Source of the DNA: Gari tellinella
Taxonomy: Eukaryota; Mollusca; Bivalvia; Cardiida; Psammobiidae
DNA length: 64,000 nt
Direction of reading: 5' to 3'
Assembly: GCA_922989275.2 (NCBI GenBank)
Contig: OV277861.1
Location: 52,863,623-52,927,622 of the forward strand
The translations under genes and the position numbers were made by a program. The notes below the pieces were generated by a model that did no database searches, was not told the origin of the DNA, and was given only the letters and a program-made list of their open reading frames with translations. This document shows, one piece after another, positions 13,201-28,200 of this stretch; the first letter of the stretch is position 1, and every line of letters starts with the position of its first letter.

Positions 13201-16200
13201 AGTCTTCTATTTAATTCAATGTAGTTAGCTCCGTTTGTAATGATATCACTTGTAAAGATAATCTGGATGTAACGATGCTACTTTTCAGTCCCCAGTCTCC
13301 AGTTTGATCGCATGTAACGTCATTTCCACCTGTGTAGAGGTGCGAAGACAAGCCCGAGAGATGTGCAAAAACTATCGCTAATAAGTTTCAATCAAACAAT
13401 AGTGCTAGTCCACTGCACCATGTACTCAGTCCAATTTTGAGCGTACTTAACGTTACATGAGAATTTCAAGTTTTGTTGTCTCATCAAATCACTTTGAGAT
13501 TACAAAATTTCTACATAAATTAATATTTTATATTTGGTAAAAGTTTGTTCTTTGTTTTCATTCACTCCACCACCTAATACCTCATCCTTTTATGTAACGG
13601 ACCTGTAATATGTCTGTGCACGGTCGGAAACACAAAGTGTTTGATTTATAATCCAAATACCGGATCACTCAACAGGTCAATAAAGGACTTAGAAAAATAA
13701 ATGAATGTCACGCAAACTGCCATCTAGTATTTTTTTTAATATGACAAACAGTGCAGACCCTGATCAGAGCGCTCTTATAGGAGCCCTCTGATCTGAATCT
13801 ACACAGTTTGTATCAGACATTGTACTATTTACAAGAACAATTGTTAAGGTTTTATAGGTATCACTAGGGATCAATGGGTTAAACCAACTTACACAGACTT
13901 GTGTCCCCATCCTCCCCTCGCCTAGGGGTACCCACGAAGAACACACTACCATCTTCAGCTACTATCAATGCATGCTGGCCATCGTGTCCTGTAGCCACCT
14001 GAGCAATCTTGGGTGACTTGGTTATAGGAAGCTCCGCCCACTTTCCTACTGAAGGACCACCTTGTTTGATTCCTAGGGTGGTGGATTTCCCAGAGTACAA
14101 TACCTATGAGAAAAAATTAGTGATTACATCAGCTCTCTATAATACTAAATAGAGTAAGTAACATTTCAAACTTGTCTTCATTATTTCTTTCTCAAATCCT
14201 ATCTTGTGATAACTCATTAGATGAGATCTGTGAAATTGAACTCTAAGTTGTGAATGCCCATTAGGACTATCTCCATGAGACAATTCTAATTAATAGTAAC
14301 AAGACAGGGTTTGGTTCTGACAGATCTTAAGCAAAAAAATTGATGCTTACTTTTGTTGATCAAGATCAGAGAGCTTCTGAAAGAGCCATCTGATAAGGGT
14401 TTGTACTGATTGTTATGAGTTTTGGGAGGACAGACCCAGGAAGAGATAATGTAAACTGGTCATTATTTGAAAGTAGAAAAGTCAGCAAATTAAGACTTAA
14501 ATTTAAAGAAAGCTGTAAATTTGAACACTTGATTTCAATTCAGAGAATAGACTGCTCTTCAATGGCTTACCTTACCACCTGTTGTTTTAACTAATGTGAA
14601 CTCTTTTCCCGAGGTAATGGCAGCTATATCCTCATCAAATCCTGTACCTGTAACAATGTAGGATATACTGAAGTGAAGGTAATCTAAGTAGACCCTTTCC
14701 TTAACCCATTTATACAGTAATGAATATGTACCATAAGAAATATTTTACATATCCTAGCAAATGGTAGCCCAAAGCAGGATGAAAGTAAAGCAGAATGCGC
14801 CTTTCAGATACATTCTGCTTTACTTTTAACCTGCTTTAAGTTGTTATCTATCTTTAATATGAGAAAAAGGCTATGGGGTAATGGGTAAATAGTAGAGGTG
14901 TAACGATAGGTCGACCTATCGAACTATTGCAATACCGTCATTTCCCGAGTATTGTGCGCATCCGTGTATAACACGCACCCTTATTTTCAGGGTTAAATGT
15001 CTGGAAAAAAACTTTTCCACGATTTCTCCTGCTGAACCCAGTTGTTTTTAAATGAAGAGAGTTCCGTAGGCATATTTTAGGACCAAGAAAATCCGTTAAA
15101 TATGTGATAATTACAAGTATTCTGATAGTCATGGGTGAAATCCGCCCTTCGAAGTTCAAAAAAATAAGGTGCGACTGTGTTTCAAATGCTGGAAACGAAA
15201 CCAGACATATTTTTATGGGCATACTTAATTTTCATTACTAGCGTCCCATTAGAACTGGAACGGAATATGTTCCGGATAAGAATCACCCCGCATTAGTCTG
15301 TGTAAGTTTGTAGATGCGTTTATTGGGATTAAAATATATAAATACTAAACATTTATTGTATCGAATTATTTCATCACTAGCATTTATTGAATTATGAAAA
15401 AATACGGTAGAATACGAATGTTCCGAAAAAGTTACAAAAAGTTTCGCTCTGAAAATCGAGTGCCGCAAATCAAAAGAATAATCCGGAAATAGTAAATTCG
15501 ATTATGCGCAGTTCGGGCCCGGAAATGGCGGGTGTTTATACAGTGACGCTTTGTTTCTATGATGCAACCAGAGCTAAGTTTACTTCCTTTTGAGCGATTT
15601 CGCGCAATAATTATGAATAACAACTTGTTTATTTACTTTATTTCTCTCTCAGTTCAAAATGCCTTACCGATTTAGATTGTATTAGATACTGTACTTAACG
15701 ACTAACATGCTCCCTCGAAAGAAGCTTCAAATAATGAGGGCTTGCATTCTCAGATCGGAGACTAATTTTAATAACTTATAAGCAATCAAGTGTCATAACA
15801 TCAACAGTTTACACCCGGACAATCATAACTGATTATAATTAGGGTCACTAGCGTGTCATCTCCAATAAACAGCCCTAATCCCCGGCTATGGGAGGTGTCA
15901 ATTAAAGCCCTGCAGCGTATTGCGCAATCTTAACACATCGGCCTACGGGCGCTAACCGTTGGTCAAGGTAGGCTTTAGAGTCTTGTTCCCCTGTATTGTA
16001 CGCACCCCCAAATTGCAGAAAAAAGATTTTATGATAAAAGTGCGCACAATACATAGCTAAAGACGGTAGTACCGGCTCCGATTTCAATAAGTCGATAACA
16101 TTTTTGAAAGTCGATACTATTGCCGATAGTTCCTACAACTATCGATAGTTTCGATAGTGATACTTTACCTATAGTGGAAAACTCTTTTGTCGGAATCAGC

Positions 16201-19200
16201 TGATTTGACTTATTATTTGTTTATCAAAATCAATCGACAAACGCTTGTATTTCTCAGAATCATTTACCATTTAATTAATTTAGTTCGTAAATTATATACG
16301 TCTTTTCCCTTTACATTAAATCATTTTAGATTAGTCATAAGACTTAAAAAATTAAATTAATTTGAATCCTGGTTCTCGAAAACGAGACGCCGGCATTCCA
16401 TTCGATCTAAGTGTAAACTGAAAGTAGTGAAAATGGCAGACGAAGAGGAAGTTGTTGACAACAGGAAAGGTAAAGCTGCAGTTTGGCAGCACTTTGGCTT
16501 CGTCAAGCAAAATGACACAGTAGATCAGACAAAAGTTGCATGCAGAAACTGTACTATAAAACTTAGTGGAAACACATCCAATTAAATCGATCACATGAAG
16601 CGTAAACACCCTTCTGTGGCAATAGCGAACTCAATGAAATCGTCTGAAAACTTCCCTCAGAACACGGCTTCGAAGCTAGCTAAACAAGCCTCTGTTAAGA
16701 AAATAGTTATTAAAACAACTATCGTGATAGTATCGCAATAGTTTATTGACTATCGCAATACTATCGGGATAGTATTTGAGCTATCACAATACTATCAGGA
16801 TAGTCTTTTTGACCTCGATAGTCACCCCTAGTAAATAGCTGATCAGTTGGGTCCAAGATTATAACATGTCTGAGTTGAGTTTGAGATTGTTCTCAAGCAT
16901 TTGGTTGGTCAGATTTGAACTTATATGCTTTATAACTTTTGGACCTGTATCCAACTTTGCAGGTGGCTACTGAAAGTATCAAGAAAGATAATATGTTCAT
17001 CTTACTTTTAGATGCCATCTGTGTTTAACATCATCAATGAATATTCTTTCATGGCATGTAAAGAGTCTAAGACAAATCTGAGTAAACCCATTACCCCATT
17101 ATTGCTGAACATAATTCAGATTATACTGAACTCTTGAGTGAAGTTTAAAAAAGATTGAGGCAAAGGAGACAAATATATACATGTAATTAGTGAATGTCTG
17201 TGAAAATTTTAACCCTGACCCCCATAGAAGAGCCTTTTAGCGAATTTAATTTACTCCTCAGCTCATGAAAAGAGTTTCAAACTATAGTCATGAACATAAA
17301 TTCTATATGTTAGCAGATGATAGCTTAAAGCAGGATAAAAGTAAAGCAGAATGCACATAAAGGCCCATTCTGCTTTACTTTCAACCTGCTTTCAGTGGTC
17401 ACTTGATTTGAAAACTACTACCAGGCTATGGGGTAATGGGTTAACCTGAGAGCAACAGCAACGACAGGGCAAGTACAATAGACCTCCTTACTCTTCGAAT
17501 AGACGAGCTTAAAAGTACAATACTTTACAGACTTACAGACTGTTCTTCTTTGTGATTCTCCGCCAGGATCTGAAGCATCTTGGCCAAAGGCATCTAGACA
17601 CTTGCGAGTCAGTTTGAGTGGAATCTCACTGACTACCTCCATTGGAGAGCGCCGAGGATCAAACATTCTCACCACAAAGCTATCCTAGAAGTGACAAACA
17701 GATCAATGAATCAGTCTTAAAAACAAATAATAATGTCAATGTACTATCTGCTTTGTTGTTTTTATTTCTGACATACAGTAAAACTTCTCTATTACAACAA
17801 TAGGCAATACTTCCGAGTTTAGAGACCTTTTTTTTTTATACATATTATGAAAAACATAAGTAACGCATAATGGGATTCATTGTAGAAGGGGAATGTACTA
17901 TAGGAATTATAACAAAATTTTGGTATACGAAATTACTAATGCATTATGTTTGCAATCAACAAACAACATACACGCTTTAATTCAGTTTCTTTTGATTGCT
18001 TAATTACGATTTCTAAACCCATCATCCCTATGAAGAAGAGTGAAAAAAGCATCTTTAGTATCGCGTATTGCATTTATTGCCTCTATTATTCTCCTTGGCG
18101 TGTAATTAATCAACCTGGTGATTCTTTTAAAGCAGCCTATTCCCTGTTAAGCTGCGATGTCATTGACGTTGTTAAGGACGTTACGTCGACGTCAGACATT
18201 GCGGTCTAAATTGTTACGAAGGTTCTCAATTGGTGACAGATTCGAGCGGTAAGGCTGCCGAGGTTAACGAGAGAATAAGCGGAGTGCGTTATGTTGCAAC
18301 CAGTCCATGCGAAAAGCACGACGTCGATGCGTTAGTGAAAACCAAACGTACGATATGTACACCCGAAGTCCGCCTTCTTTGAGATGCCTGATAACCGTGA
18401 CGGAATGTATCCTGTCCCAGTGACGCCCTTGTGTGTTATTGGCCGTCTCTGACGCCGTTAGGAATCTGATTCTTAAAAACGCAAGGCGTATCTGACGGTC
18501 TTTACGTTGCGTTGTTTCTTTGGTTCGCCCACCTTTCGGTTGATCATTTACGGTATTTGTCTCCAGCAAACGATTACGGAATCGAAAATTTGTTGATTAT
18601 ACGACTCCCAGTTGTCTAGCGGCACTTTTCTGTGAACACTCTTGCATTAGAAGACCAATAGCTCGGCCACGGTCATTAACGTTCAGCCTATGCATCGCGC
18701 TGAATGTTGTGATTATCTGCAATGCTGATTTAAAGTACGTAAGCGTACTACACATTTCAACCAGTTTAGTGCTTTTGAATTTGTTTAACCGGAAGTAGGT
18801 CAGATGGCTTACGTCAGGGTTTTCAAATATGTCGGTGTAGAATCCAATTACCACGCAGGATATGCACAAGTTTTTGTTGGACAATTGTGGATCAATTTTA
18901 TCAACACACGGTGTATCGATAATCTTGGTTGTACTCCAATACAACCGATATATAAGTTGAACACATTATGCGTTACTTATGTTTTTCAGTATATATATGT
19001 ACCAAAAAAAAGACAGGTGACAGCTTAGAGCAAGGGGAAAGTAAAACAGAAAACTCTAATACTCCCAATACTGAACACAATATAGTGGTTGTAAAAGAGA
19101 GCTTTAAATGTATTTGTGCCAAAATTCGACCAAATTCCTCTCTCTGAAAAATATGTATGTTTCACCATATTCTGTAAAAACTAAGTTCCCATCTAACAAG

Positions 19201-22200
19201 TCAACATACCAAATTCTTCAGATAAACAAACAATAAAGGAACTTTTCTTACATCTTGATAGATGTATTCTTAAAGCAGACTGGAAGTAAAAGCAGAATTC
19301 TAAGTACTTGACTCAATCTGTTTGCAATGGTTATCACAAATTTGACTTGTGTGTTTCCTTTTATTTGTTTACTTCGTAGTATGCCCCAGATGAGATCAGA
19401 TCAATGTTGGTCAAGATCAGTACTCAGTGAAGAGCAATTGGCCATTCTCTTCAATTGACCGTCCATACCAAACAATGCTGTGGCATCTACTTTGAAGTTT
19501 AACTAAGCATTTGTATACTGTACATAAAACATCTTGTTCAGAAAGAGCCGGGGGTCATATGGGAACTTACATCCTTGGCTGCTGTAATCTGGCCTATATG
19601 TTCACCATCACAAAACATTGCACACGGCCCAACACCATGACCTAGAAGAGAGAATACATGATTGTTCCTTCATTTGTCTCTGTACTATACAGTGGAGAAG
19701 GTATTATTCTTTCCTTTCATGAAGAACAGGCTTAAAGAAAGTTATTGTGGCGCAACATCATTTCACCTATGGGATGCTTCTTGAAATTATAAGATGTCAA
19801 ACAGCTTTATCTAACAAACAGTTTAAAAAAATCTGATCAGGATTCAATGACTATGATAGACAACAAAACATTGTCAGATGGCCAAAATGAAAATGAAGTA
19901 GACTCTTTAGCAACACTTAAAATCAGCCTAATTATTGTTTTAATAGACAGGAGACAGCCTTTTTATACATGTTAAGCTCACTTAAGAAATTTAGTTCTTA
20001 ATTTTCTTATTTAAAGGTAAAACATCTTACCATCCATTTCACAGAGATTTTCAACCTCCAGACTTTCTGTGTTGATCATACATAGCTGAGAAGAGTTGTC
20101 TATTCTACACAGCAAAATATCCTGGTGAGATATAAAACAATTGCATACTAAATACCACCTTTTTATTAACCCATTTAGGCCCCTGTGAATTCTTCTATGT
20201 TTATATATTGGATAAGTCCATTTTATATCAAAGGGATGCCTGGTCAAAATTTTCATTTTCATTTTGTTTTATATTGAAATTCCTATCAGCAAAATGTGTA
20301 GACTCTGATCAGACGCCGCATAATGCGGCGTCTGATCAGAGTCTACACTGTTTGCCTATGTCCCTTTTATGGGATCGTGGGCACAAATGGGTTAATGGAA
20401 GTACAGCCAACAACTCAACAGAAAACCCTCCTAGTCTTTAGTACAAGTTTGCTTTATGCCAAATTAAAATAATAATGCAGAAGGCTTCAATAAAATCTTT
20501 CTGCATTATATTCACCTGCATTAAGCAATTACCTGTCCTTAGATATCAACACTATTTCATTGGGTGGTCACTTAATACAAAACTAATTGTAAGTGCAGTC
20601 AATGGTATGTCAAAATGTGACTTCTTAACTCTTTCAACCCTAGTCCCGCTAATTGGCGTCATTTTGCAAACAGTGTACATGTGAATAGTACACTTGCCCT
20701 GTGCAAACAGTGAAGACCCAGATCAGAGGGCTCCTAGGAGCCCTCTGATCAGGGTCTTCACTGTTTGTCATAATGCCAAACATTGACAAAAACAACCCTT
20801 AAAAGTCAGAAATGGACTAGACTTAAATGGAACATGGAATTTTCCATTTAAAGTTTCAGGGAGGAAAGAGTTAAAAGAAGTATGCAATTATTTAAAGGGC
20901 AAATAACTGCTAAATGCATGAACAAGAGTATTAAAGTCAGAAAGCTTCTTTTATCTTTTACAATAATATTAAAACTGCTAATTTTTCATGAAAAATCACA
21001 AATTTATTTTCTACAGGAATGACACTTTATAATATATTTCTTACCCTTGCAAATGCCAGCCATACACTGGTCTTAGCTGGCAGTGTTTCTTTATGACAGT
21101 ATATGTGACCCTAAAAGATACAAGTAAGTTCTGTAACTAGTTAAACGAAGGAAATCAGGCACAATTTATTTCAGTGTTATGAAAATGAAATACCAAATGG
21201 TTTTTGATTGGTTGGTTAACGGTTTTTTTTCACCCAATTGAGAACGGGTCCGGTACCCCTCAGATTGGGAATTTTTCTTGCTCAGATTGGGAATTTTATT
21301 GTCGAGTAAACTTCAAATTGGGAAAAAAAACAAGTCGTGAAATGATGACAAAAATGAAATGGAGAATTTTATTTTATAACTTATGTAGGCCTATATTGAT
21401 CTAACTTATAAAGTTGCAATTATGCAGTTCATATCAAGAGGCAATGCTAACACTAGTACAGTCGAACTTCGTTATCTCGAACTCGCTTATTTCGAAATCT
21501 CGGATATCTCGATATAAATTTCTGATCCCGAATTATTCCCTTCTTTATCTATATAGAAATATCACGTTTATCTCGATATTTCAGCTCGATTTTTTCTTAT
21601 GTCGAAGTCAAATGTTAGGTCCCTCGAACTCGAAGTTCTCTATTTTTACAATTCATGTCTCGATATCGCCGAGAAAAATTCTTGAAATCTTGAAAGAAAA
21701 TTCTTTGAATTATCGATTTCACAGGTTTTCATGTGTTTGCGAGTAACTGCAGTTAATAATCACACCTTGCAAACACAGGGTCGGGAGATGAAATAAACAC
21801 CGGCGTTAATGTGACTGTGTCTCACTCTTAATTACAGGTAATTAAAGAATCAGTTTTATCAAACACCTTTATATGCACTGTCATATTAAGCATCAGCGTT
21901 TTCATGTGTATTATAGCAAATGCTTACTTTCGTTTTTGACGGCCGCCATTTTGCTTGAAATGTGCTTGTATCAGTAAGATTCAGTTACTCGTGAAAATCA
22001 CACTTAATACGTATATCGCGATAATAACGCAGATAAAATGGGATTTTCTCGGTTTTAATGTCAACAAACAAGTAAATGTAAATGAAAGCGAAAGAACAAT
22101 GAAGTTAATTTACAGTTTACAAGTTTAATTTCATTAATTGTTTGGCCGACATTGTTCGCGTACGTTATTATCTTGTACGAATCGCAGTTATGATTGTAAG

Positions 22201-25200
22201 CGTCTGTTGATGTTTCAAAATGCGTAGGACTGTGATTTAACATCTGCATCATTGCTATTAATATGGATTAGTCGACTTTGATAGTAACTTATTAAAAGTC
22301 AAAGTCAATCAGGTTAGTTTTCTAATTATTGCAAAATAATGAGCGAAACTGCACATGCGCGAGTTCACTCATTGTTTGTTGTTAGTGCATCACACCTGTC
22401 AATCAACGCAGTGGGATGACACGCTGCGCGATGACAAGTCCACAGATGGTGATAATTGACACTGATTATCGATCTCTCTCAACAACTCGCATCTCGAAAC
22501 TCGGTTATCTCGATATATTTATTTCAGTCCCCTGGACTTCGAGATAACGAAGTTCGACTGTACCAGAAATTATCTTTTTTTCACTGAAAATACTATTTTT
22601 ACCATATTGCCAGGTCCCTTCTTTGAATTGGGAACGGGTCCTGTTCCAATTGGGAACGGGTCCTGTTCCAATTTGGAATGGGTCCTTTTTGGGGTACCGT
22701 CCAAAGAAGGAAAAAAAACGCTGGTTGTAATTTAAGCTTAACATCATATTTGGATAGGACCTTGGTGGAAATTTTTTCCTTCGTTTTGTCATTTTAATGA
22801 TTTCAGAAACAGGATCTTGATGACAAACAGTAGTAACAAACAGTTTGGATCCTGATCATGCCCCATGTTTAACCCATAACCCCATAAATACGCCTCCACT
22901 TTATTCCGCCACTGAAGAAAATAATTCCACTTTATACAGTAATGAATATGCACCCTTACAAATATCTTCTATATCCTAGCAGGTTGCAGCTTAACCCTTT
23001 GAACCCTAGTCCCGCATATAGGCGTCCTTTTCAAACAGTGTACATGTGAATAGTACACTTGTCCTATGCAAACAGTGAAGACCCTGATCAGAGGGCTCCG
23101 AAAGGAGCCCTCTGATCAGGGTCTTCACTGTTTGTCATAATGCCAAACATTGACAAAAACAACCCTTAAAAGTCAGAAATGGACTAGACTAAAATGGAAA
23201 CTGGAATTGTCCATTTAAAGTTTCAGGGAGGAAAGAGTTAAAGCAGGCTGAAAATAAGGCGCATTCTGGTTTACTTTTAACCTGCTTTAAGTGGTCACCT
23301 ATTTTCAGTACTAGAAACAGGCTATTGGAAAATGGGTTAATAAAAGGTTTTCAATACAAGTGTAAAGAGTTAAAAGGGCTAAATACACATTACAGTTTAA
23401 GTTGCTTGATGCTAGGCCTTGAACAATAGTAGACTGGTACCCACCATGATAGAACCACCATAGCCTGAGCCTATCTTAAACAGCCCAAACTTGTTATGTA
23501 GGTATAGATGCTGGCCGTCACTGGTGATAGCTGTTATACTGGAACTCTCAAACTCTGAAACTGTCAAACATACACACAAAACTCATTACTTCAAACTCAC
23601 TTAAATCAATCGTATCAGGGCTGCCATTTCTCTGGATTTTTCCTAAATATTCAGATTTTTTCTAGTACATGGTAGCTTAAAGCAGGCTTTAAGAAGTCAC
23701 ATGTAACAAAACTAGAAGCAGGCTTTGGGGTAATGGTACGATTCATAAAATCGCACATGAAAAATGCAAATTTGGAAATCTTATGACAGCCCTGTCGTAT
23801 CAATATTTCATGAGTTGAATTTCAATAAGTCGATCTTGCTAAAGCCGACATACCCATATTTCAAAGTTTAGACGTGCCATTTTAAAGGAAAATGTAGAGC
23901 CATTTATGCCTATACAGCGCTCCCTCTCTACAACGGCCCTCACAACAACGATTCCCTCCTCACAACAACGCTTGCCGCTGATCCCGAAACAAGAAATTAT
24001 GTCCAACCTTTTTACGTCTGCAATATCTTCTGCTTAAAGTTGTCGGCTGCTGTTTTTCTCAAAATTACATATTTGGCATTTTGACATAACAAAGCTTAGT
24101 GACGAGTGACCAACAGCTTGAATCCAGATAAGACCCCGTCTGATCTGGATTCAAGCTGTTTGCAAATGTAAGCCAAGTTCCCTCCCTAGAACGACTCCCT
24201 CCGAACAATGCACAAAATATGTGTCTCCCATTGGGTGTCGCTGCAGAGAGGGAACGCTGTATATTGCAATGAATTCTCCCTGTATACTTGCTGGAAGAGT
24301 TCATTGTATATAAGGTTAATCTAAAGACAACACAGTGTTTGTGATACAGCAGATTATTTCATATGATATAGCAAACAGTGCAGACCCTGATAAGACGCCG
24401 CATAATTTCGCGTCAAATCAGGGTCTACACTGTTTGCCTATGTCCGTTTTAGTAGACACCAGGTTTAAGGTCATAAAGCTTTTGAGCTGAGTCTGAGTGT
24501 GTTCTCAAACATTTGATTGGTCAGATTTGAGCCTAGGTTCAAATCTGATTATCTGACCAATCAAATGCTTGAGAACGACTTTAGACACAACTGAAAAGCT
24601 ATAATCTTGGACCCAGGCTTAAATGGGTTAATATGAAAAATTAGTACAACCAAATATGAGATGAGTTACAACATATACCTGGTGGTATGTCTTCTAGCTT
24701 GAATGAGAAGAGCTCTGATTTGTCCTTCACTCCGAGACTGAACCAATCAGGTAGCTGCGTTCGCCCTAACAGAACAGCCTGTACACTCTTCTGTAGTGAA
24801 GTCAGAATTCCCGGTACCTGTATAACACAAATAACAAATGCCAGTATCAAAAGAAATACAGTCAAACTTCGATATCTCGAACTCAGTTAAATCGAACATA
24901 CCTGTATTTCAAAGTTAAAACGTGGCTTAGCCACATTTTAAATTTGAAATATTGGTATGTTCGACATGACCAAGCATGAAACAATGCGGTTCATGTGTCA
25001 AACTATCGGATAGTTCGACTTAAGCTAGTTCGAGATATTGAAGTTCAACTGAACAACAAAAACAATAATTAACCCATTACTGCATAGAAATGCCTTTTTA
25101 CACATTTAATTCATACCCTCATTGAAAAAATAGTTATACACTAAACAGTCATGAATATGTCCCATAAGAAATATTTTCTATATCCTAGCAGATGGTAGCT

Positions 25201-28200
25201 CTTAAAGCAGGCTGAAAGTGAAGCAGAATGTGCCTTAATTCTGCTTCACTTTCAACCTGCCTCTAAATGGTCACCTGTCTTTAAAACTAGAGACAAGCTA
25301 GGGAGAGGGCCATTAACACATTGAGCCATAGTAACGCATATAATATATGCGTCTTTTACCAAATGTGTACCTGTGAACAGTACACTTGTCCTATGCAAAC
25401 AATGAAGTCCCTGATGAGAGGGCTCCTTAAGGAGCCCTCTGATCAAAGACTTCACTGTTTGTCATTTTGCAACTTATTACAAAAACAACCCTAAATAGTC
25501 TAAATTGGACCAGCCTTTATTGCAAACTGGAAGTGTCCATTGAAAGTTTCAGGGGATAATGAGTTAACAGCAGGGTTTTACTGTACCTTGATCCTCTGTG
25601 TAGCTAGTGGTCCTGTGCTCATGAGCATGGCCGACACAGCAGTCAGCAGTTTCCCTGTGTCTCCTAGAGCAATCACGAGGCTGATCAGCCCCGAACAGGC
25701 CAGTGAAATAAGGGAATGGCCCTCGTGCACATGGTCTGGCCCAGAATTAGTGGCTATCTCCATCAGCAGTTGAAACAAACCATCTGAAAGATAACAAAAC
25801 AGTATACAGTAAAACCTCTCTATAATGGACACTAAAATAAGGCTAATTGTTTGAATAAAATACAGGTGACAGCTTAAAGAAAGGTAACAGTAAAACAGAA
25901 AGCTCCATCAGGAGCTTTAAGCAGTCACCTCTTCTTAACGCCCAATAGTTAAAACCATTTAGTGGTCGTAATAGAGAGGTTTTACTGTACATTGGAGAAG
26001 GCATCATTCCTTGTTTAACCCATTACTCCAAAGATACACAGTTTACACCTTAAGTTTATTCCTCTACTGAAGAAAATAGTTCCATTTTATATAGTAATGA
26101 ATATATACAGGTATCATAGGAAGTATTGTCCAACTTCTAGTAGATCATAGCTAAAAGCAGGTTGAAAGTAAAACATAAGGCGCATTCTGCTTTACTTTCA
26201 ACCTACTTTAAGTGATGAACTGTTTTCAAAGCTAGAAACAAGCTATGGGGTAACGGGTTAAAGCAAGATGAAAGTCAAGCAGAAATATCCTTAAAGAAGC
26301 TTTCTGCTTTACTTTTCTCTTGTTCACACCCTGTCGACTTATTAGGCAGCTCTTTTAGAGCTACTACGATTTAGATGATAGGCCATTTCCGGGCGTTGAT
26401 AGAGGCCACAAAAAACATGGCAGAAAGGTGAGTCAAGTTTCGATTTTGCTTCAAAACAGTATTTTTTCTGCTTTTTTCTAGAAATCGGGGAATGTAGTTC
26501 CACGTAAAAATGTCCACTTGATGAATAAGTTATCATCGTATGCTCCATTATTGCGATGTGGCGCCCCAAATTCATTTGGCGCAAACGTTACACGATCATT
26601 TTCAAACCGAAAGTGGTCAAAACACCAACATTTAGGTACATAAAAGTGCAATGCACGAATTTATCATGTATCTAACGCATATTTAAGATGCACACGAACA
26701 CTTTTGACTGTTTGGTATACTTTATGTGAATTGGAACACGCAACATTGAATATTATGGGCTAATTTTCTAAAAGAGGTGCCTTAGAGGCTATGAGGTGCC
26801 TGATAGGAGCCGAGCAACCTACTAAGAGGAGGGTTTCTGTTGAATAGATTTAGGACTGATATTGTCAAAACTTGATTTATTTCATCGAAATCATGACCTG
26901 TCATGGTTTCAAGTGAGGTTCCAAGGAATAATACGGCTTTATATAATCTTATATCAAACTTTAAATGCAATGAAACGGATATAAAGAGGTATGATTGTTA
27001 GAAAATTTAAACATGAACAATTTTCTAATTAGCAAATAGATGGAAAGTATACTTTAAATATGTACCTTTTTGTACACAAGTGGGATTCAACAACTTCTCA
27101 AATACATAAATGACTAACAATCCATGAAAAATGACATAGACGCAGTAGACCACTTTCATTTTCCTTTCGTTTCAGATGGGTGTGTTTCGTGGTATTAGAA
27201 GAAAATGCCTGTTCCTGGCGAAGAAGAAACATAGATATGCACATCATAGACACAGCTACAACGCTCAAATCAAATATTCATATTCTAAATCAAATATTCC
27301 ACTATGTAGTACCCCAGCAGCGAAGATTAAAAGAACAATTCAAGATATCAGAAGTGCCAGTAAATACTCACCAGATTGAAAGAGTGTTCGATTTTTGTCC
27401 CAAATATCTAAATTGATTTCAGCACAAATAACTCAAAAACAAGAAGAACGTTATTTGACAAGACTGCAGACATACCAACAAACAGTCACCTAACGGCGAT
27501 TCCAGAGAAACAAACACTTCCAACTTGTTTAGACGGTGACACATATCTGTATTCTGAGGACTCATTTTGTGACATAGATATGAACGATAGCTCAGATGAT
27601 AGTTTTCGAACAGAATACAAATACATTTTAAATATTGACATTTATTAAAGCTTAACAAGGCATTACGCTTTATCTAAACCACAACCTACATTCTGCATGT
27701 AAAATCAGTCCGATGATGTGGGTTTGTGTATAAGGCAGATACCTTTTCACTCTAGAATGCGGAAACTACGTCATATACTGATTTTGAATACATGACATAG
27801 GTGATCACGCTTTCAAAAGGTACCACCTTGTTACATTGGTGGTTTAAAAATAAATGATCAACGTCTGGTATCGATTGTCATAATAACGCGACGTCAATTT
27901 CCAGGTGTTTTATTTTTTAAATTTCCGAACATATTTCCGTGGTTTGTTAATTCTAAAAATAGATTTCCGGTTGTTGTTTTTTTTTCTTTTTTTTCTTTAG
28001 ATTTCCGAGATACGTGAGTCCGTGAAATTCCGTGGTTTGTTAACCTCCCAAATACAACTCGTTGCGTCAAAAGTCCCTTCCTCTTGACGTAAGCTATAAT
28101 AACTATATGTAACGTTTTAAGTGCTTGCTTTTTGAGCCGTGGAAGGGTTGTTGTTTCTATTTTTTGTGTACAAGTTTCAATTTGCTAATCAGAAAACTGT

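Larger units (their letters stand above)
14893..16830. mobile_element. hAT-superfamily element, internally deleted and interrupted
   Basis: TIRs TAGAGGTGTAACGATAGG and complement of CTCGATAGTCACCCCTA, with an exact 8-bp direct repeat GTAAATAG at 14885-14892 and 16831-16838, the size expected for hAT. It contains a BED-finger transposase remnant and a separate nested element (14935-16066). Without the nest it is about 806 bp, so most of the transposase is gone. Confidence 0.92.
17776..19108. mobile_element. family H MITE split by a Tc1-like element
   Basis: Left part CAGTAAAACTTCTCTATTAC (17776-17838); right part GACAGGTGACAGCTTAGAGC onward (19002-19108). The inserted unit is annotated separately. 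The right hairpin arm and terminus are decayed. Confidence 0.7.
27037..28180. other. unique centre of the long-TIR element
   Basis: About 1.14 kb, AT-rich, with the two short ORFs and a T-rich tract at 27978-28000. No DDE/D or recombinase motif was recognised. Confidence 0.6.
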
